In this document: positions 59,799 through 64,000 of the stretch, in pieces
Position numbering within the stretch: position 1 is the first letter of the stretch
Layout of the letters: the number at the start of each line of letters is the position of its first letter
From: Lineus longissimus
Lineage: Eukaryota; Nemertea; Pilidiophora; Heteronemertea; Lineidae
Reading direction: 5' to 3'
DNA: 64,000 nt
Assembly: GCF_910592395.1 (NCBI RefSeq)
Contig: NC_088324.1
Coordinates: forward strand, 10,504,953 to 10,568,952
The notes under the pieces: generated by a model
Told to the model about the DNA's origin: nothing
Database searches by the model: none
What the model saw: only the letters and a program-made list of their open reading frames with translations
Translations under genes and position numbers: made by a program

Positions 59799-61663
59799 CT
59801 AAGACTTAAGTGACATCTTTTTATGATGGTGTTCGTCAGGTTTATCGGGCAACTCCTTTGGCAGGTGACAAATAGTGACAGGGCAATCCACGTGGTGTAG
59901 CACGTGCTCACTGACGCTTCCCATGACGGTCCTCTTCAAAAGACCACGACCTCTCGTGCCCATGACGATATGATTGACGTGGTAGTCCTCCGCCGCCTTT
60001 ACTATAGCCTCTCCTGGCTTGTGTGAGAGGTGCCCTTCAAATATGAACCTGTGGCGAATCTGCAAAAGAAGGATCCCTGTAAAATTCGGAAGCAATTTTT
60101 GATGTGTGCATGATGAAGCCATGATAGAGACGCCGTACCCTCTTAGAAGTTCCATTTTTATAAAGGCCGGGTCTATTTGGCAAGCCGCTCGCCGAACAGG
60201 CATCTTTTTTTGTCCTGTTCGGAGAGCCGCTTGCCAAACAGCACTAAAAAGCCACCCTGTTCGGCCAGCCGGGCTTGCCAAACAGGTAAAAAATCTACCC
60301 TGTTTGGCGAGCTGGAGACTTCACTTTAATGTTAATGAGTTCGGCTCTCCATTCAGGACAAGAAAAAGTCGCTGTTTGGTAAGCCGGGCTTGCCAAGTAG
60401 TCACTTCCTTTTATAAAATTGATACTAAAAGTACACATCCTGTAGCATTTGTAGAAACTGTAAGATGGCCGCTGGTCGTGCACGCCTGACAACCCATCAC
60501 CTCTGTTATGGTTCACATAATGTTTCTATATCACAGCAATCTAAAACATAATTTCTTCCACATATGAACTTTAAAACGTTTAATAAGTCGATATTGTTTC
60601 AAAAAGCTGCATTACAAAATAGCGTTTGAGCACGTTCTTCCGACTATGCTTGGGTAGGAAATGCGTATTACAACATATCCCAGAGCTAGCTGAACCCGGC
60701 CCTTCCCTCAGTCAGGTGTTTTCTGAAAGAGTGACCTTTCACAAAACTCCTTACTCTCTCATTCGCACGTGCGAGCATGACTTTGACCTCTTCCTGCAAC
60801 TTCTTCGCAGCTTCTCCCTGCTTGTTGTACATGTCTTGCCAATCTTCAGCACTTAGGGCGGACGTATCTGAAAACAGTTAAGGTCACTTTAATGGACATC
60901 TGACATAAACTTCGAGTCAATTTCCTGTTTAGCATACCTCCAAGGAAAAGCACTCATGGTGGATTCACGTAGTTCCATATCCGACGGTCACCATGTTCTT
61001 CAAGGTATTCGTATTCAATAAAGAGAGTCAAGCTATATGAACAAAAGTTCCCATGTGTGTATACTTATTTCGTTTATTGTATTTACAATTAAAAGTTATT
61101 TTTTTAATGACTGCAATCATGAACCAGTCGATCGGTTAATCCCATATTTATCAGCAGAAAACGTTAACTTACGTCCTATCCCACACGGCATCTGAAGTAA
61201 CTCAAACGTGTGATGGAGTATCACAAAATGATTTGGTTGATGAAGTTGGTTCAAGTAATCTGAAAAAAGCATTCGGTTCTCTTTTGGATATCGCAGCGGT
61301 ATATTCAATCGCCAGTAGTGCTTTCATAGCGAAGACATTAATTAATAGTCCACTTTTACACAAGCTCAGAAAATTCCTTTCATAGCCATTTTATAAACAC
61401 GAAGCAGGGGCGTAAAAGTACAAGAACACGTTGTTGACCTTGATTTTGGCAGAATTTTTTTCTAAAAAGTACCATTTACCAAGGGCCAGAACCACTTTTC
61501 AATAATGCTCTTATGGGTAAAACGCGTTCTTCAACCACAACCGCAATCTCTCACATCAAATTGCCATCTTTTACGTACAGTTCAAGGCATATTCTGAAGG
61601 ACCACTGGAATCCACAGCAACAAGTACCACGTGATCGCCAGAAGAAATCTTCACGTCCGCCAT
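59799..61663 (-). CDS. universal stress protein gene 3 (4 exons, 181 aa)
   Basis: Exons, read on minus, are 61663-61579, 61259-61173, 60867-60755 and 60059-59799, with phases 1, 1 and 0. All borders are GT/AG and the joined CDS is 546 nt. It begins MADVKISSGDHVVLVAVDSS with almost no N-terminal extension. Next come ALNYYLNQLHQPNHFVILHH, a charged helix (AEDWQDMYNKQGEAAKKLQE) and the ATP-binding signature GTRGRGLLKRTVMGS with CPVTICHLP. A short His/Lys-rich tail (DEHHHKKMSLKS) ends it. Length and the intact V-DSS and G-x2-G-x9-G-S motifs make it the most canonical of the three. Intron phases match genes 1 and 2 except that it has one intron fewer. Probably a cytosolic ATP-binding stress protein. 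Confidence 0.88.
60165..60405. repeat. nested inverted repeats in the last intron of stress protein gene 3
   Basis: Four to five variants of the phrase tttggcaagccg / cctgttcgg occur in alternating orientation (ggcaagccgctcgccgaacagg; cctgttcggagagccgcttgcc; ctgttcggccagccgggcttgcc; ctgtttggcgagc; ctgtttggtaagccgggcttgcc). Long hairpins are possible. It is probably a foldback transposon remnant. Confidence 0.75.
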
Positions 61664-64000
61664 TCTGGATTCCAGTGACTGGGAGGAATCGTGTAGTCTG
61701 CAAATCAGAAATATGTCAAGTTGTAATTGTATAGGATGTATTATGACGGCCTGGTTCCACTCGAACGTTTTTCCGATGGCGACAAATTTACCTTCAATCA
61801 CAGTGGTTATTTCGTATATGAACTGAAAATGGCGCAGTTAGTGAGAAACGAAAATATCACTATGTATCTGACGCCAATTTTCAACCGTGGATTGCATCTT
61901 GACCCTCAATGTATTGACATTGCTCAGCTTATAGGCTATATAGGTGGCAATACAGCTGGAAGTTCCTTTAGAGACAGCGTCTATATATAAAAGCATAATG
62001 TTTTGTATTTAAAGCGCGAACCGACTGCATGCATCCAGCTACCCGGAAGTTTCCATGTTGCAGCTCCGCTTTTTCAACATGCCGGCACTCTTTCTCTCTG
62101 AAATACTTGTGTATGCTTCAGTCATACAAAATAACCGCCACAGGGTCCGAGTCTGTGGACAAATGGTTGGTTTAATTTGTCTCTTCGATATTGCTCCTTT
62201 GATATTGCATTATATTTTCATTGCAATTCAATCTATCTGTTCACTGGAGATGGCCTACAGTTTCACCTTTGTCCACCTTCTTCAGGAATGATGTTGTTCA
62301 AGTCGGATCTCGCAACTTCCTCTTTCTCTCCGACCTGCCCACCGGAACAGGTGAGACCTGATTCTACCACCAATGCTGTGCAACTGATTTCTACTGGAGG
62401 GCATTGATTTTAAAGGAGAGCTGTCGATATTTGTAGGCTACTCCCTCACCCTCCTGATAAAGATTAAATTCGGGAAATCTTGGAAATCATCTGAATTGAC
62501 CTACCTTAATGTTTGCCTTTCCATAGTTTGAGGTATCGTGGCTTGTTCCAATACTACATAATAGTAATATCCATCAGGTAGACACAAAAGATCACAGGCA
62601 TGAACAACTTACTGATGCGGTGTGGTATAGCCTTCGAGAAACACTGCCTCAAGAGCCAGGCTCCAGAGGCCTACAGGTTGTTGTTTTGTATACATGCTAG
62701 AGTATATACGTTGCAGTTCCGTCTTATCTGTCATGACAGTTCTACAAGAAACCAACCTGTTCATACTGGGGGCTACCTGCTTGGTGTATTCAGCAAAACC
62801 GTGAAGGACTAGCATTTGAGCTGAAGGAGTCGCCGCAAGCGGCTGCTTAATTAACAACGCTTCGCCTTTTGCTGGGGCTTTTGGTTTCGGAATCATACCG
62901 ATGTGCGGTCTTTCCTAATAAAACACGGATGCTGAAAAAATTGTATGTGTGATAACAAGTCCAACTAAATGAATCACTGAAAGTACATTTTTGGTATTTT
63001 AGTACTATAGTCTAATTCATTGTCAGCTCATTTCACCATATCACGAATATATTTTATGACTTCACCCGAAAGAACACCATAAACGTGATATTTTATTCAA
63101 TGATAACACCACAGGTGCTTGGAAAGGGTACGTTTTGCACCTGAATTACTAAGTAATATACGTCATTGCAAGAAATAGTGGAAATAGGCAAAGAATTGTT
63201 GTGATGAGAAACATTCGTAGCCAGGTTTTCAGGTGATACAAACTGAAAGGAAGGGGGTTTCCTGATTCAGGGCGTTAATGGGTTATCAGAACATTCACCA
63301 GAAACTAATCATGATTTTGATAGAAGCTATGATGCGTCCACTCTTGGTAACAAGCCAAATAACAGACTTCACCGACGTAACAAAACCTCTTACAACCCAC
63401 CCGCCGCTTCAGTTGATGAAATGTGACATTCTACTTAAAAATTCTACCGGTATGAATGAGTTCTGTATCCAACTATCCTTTCTCCTTGGTTTAACTGAAT
63501 GGCATGGCGCTAGCTGCAGTCCATATTGAACAAATCCAGCATTGACTGGCTAACTTGACTACCAACGGCATCAATGCCTATACATAATACACCGAGCGCT
63601 CTTATCAACAATTAACGGTGTTTCATGCAGCAGACATTCTGTGGTATTGGTAACGAGATTTAGGGATGAGAGAGGGTTGTACCAACGTGTTGAATAAATA
63701 AAGGAAACTTCATGGAAAATCAACCGTTTTTGCTGTGTGAATTTAAACAAATGAGATGAGAGGCACGTACGGTGCATACATATTAGTATATACATTGTAA
63801 ACGCCCAACGATTTATTAATGCAACGCAACCAAAAACGTGGTAATGCAATGATGGATTCTGTAAAATACGTCGATGGATTGGGATAAGTGTACATGCGGA
63901 TGGGTCAATTATTTCAGGTTTCTGACACCTTACCACATTGGAACCTAAGTGGAATATTCCGATATCGACGGGCGATTGGCGCTATCGGTCAAGTACGTTG
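61664..64000. other. no supported gene
   Basis: A minus-strand frame at 62609-62896 starts MIPKPKAPAKGEALLIKQPL and crosses a possible donor (AAGCAG|GTAGCC). I could not find a partner exon or a family match, so it is not called as a gene. Other frames lack motifs. Confidence 0.35.

Noticed and set aside
61727-61990. Plus-strand frame sharing HLDPQC-(I/L)-(D/E)-I with the frame at 48279
   Set aside because: The shared stretch is about 20 bp in otherwise different sequence. Both frames lack splice support and the similarity is probably chance or a small repeat.
62609-62896. Minus-strand frame MIPKPKAPAKGEALL as a possible first exon of a small mitochondrial-type protein
   Set aside because: The resemblance was only a Pro/Ala/Lys-rich start; no second exon or family motif could be found.
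1-64000. CRISPR arrays, operons, ribosome binding sites, prophage or other bacterial features
   Set aside because: Introns with matched phases, poly(A) signals and animal domain types show nuclear animal DNA; tandem repeats here have no spacer structure.

Overview
This window is nuclear DNA from an animal, most likely a marine lophotrochozoan (mollusc- or brachiopod-like; the phylum is an inference). The genes are broken by introns with GT/AG borders. Exons are short, introns and intergenic DNA are AT-rich and full of repeats, and a degenerate non-LTR retrotransposon, foldback elements, TA-flanked miniature elements and a long minisatellite are present. The motif tacatgtaca recurs throughout. 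The gene content (several universal stress protein genes with introns, a divergent peptide-type GPCR, a modular secreted LamG/EGF protein) fits that group.

Layout. 3.2-5.6 kb: a small three-exon gene for a secreted 114-residue protein of unknown family, followed at 6.4-6.7 kb by a paralogous terminal exon with its own poly(A) signal. 8.0-9.0 kb: an intronless rhodopsin-type GPCR. 10.1-10.5 kb: a large foldback element. 10.9-16.0 kb: universal stress protein gene 1 (5 exons, 308 aa) with a dead antisense non-LTR element in intron 2. 16-26.9 kb: no convincing genes, but an old ~480-bp tandem repeat, a TA-flanked MITE and a 508-bp tandem duplication that looks identical. 26.9-29.7 kb: universal stress protein gene 2 (5 exons, 204 aa). 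30-44.9 kb: repeat country, with a 44-bp triplicate, a 225-bp direct repeat, a ~2.5-kb minisatellite of ~95-bp units, MITEs, foldbacks and tRNA-derived sequence. 44.9-48.2 kb: an unknown gene with one candidate 5' exon and two large homologous 3' exons. 49.8-59.2 kb: a 12-exon gene for a secreted protein of about 1174 aa (signal peptide, four LamG-like modules, a Cys-rich region resembling PCSK9 C-terminal modules, three EGF modules). 59.8-61.7 kb, minus strand: universal stress protein gene 3 (4 exons, 181 aa). 61.7-64 kb: nothing firm.

The three stress-protein genes share intron phases and the ATP-binding signature, so they look like a dispersed local family. The secreted proteins at 3.2 and 49.8 kb both start with a 58-nt signal-peptide exon ending in phase 1. 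Gene models were built by hand from splice borders and reading-frame continuity, and every multi-exon model quoted with a length closes in frame. No database search was possible, so family names rest on recognised motifs.
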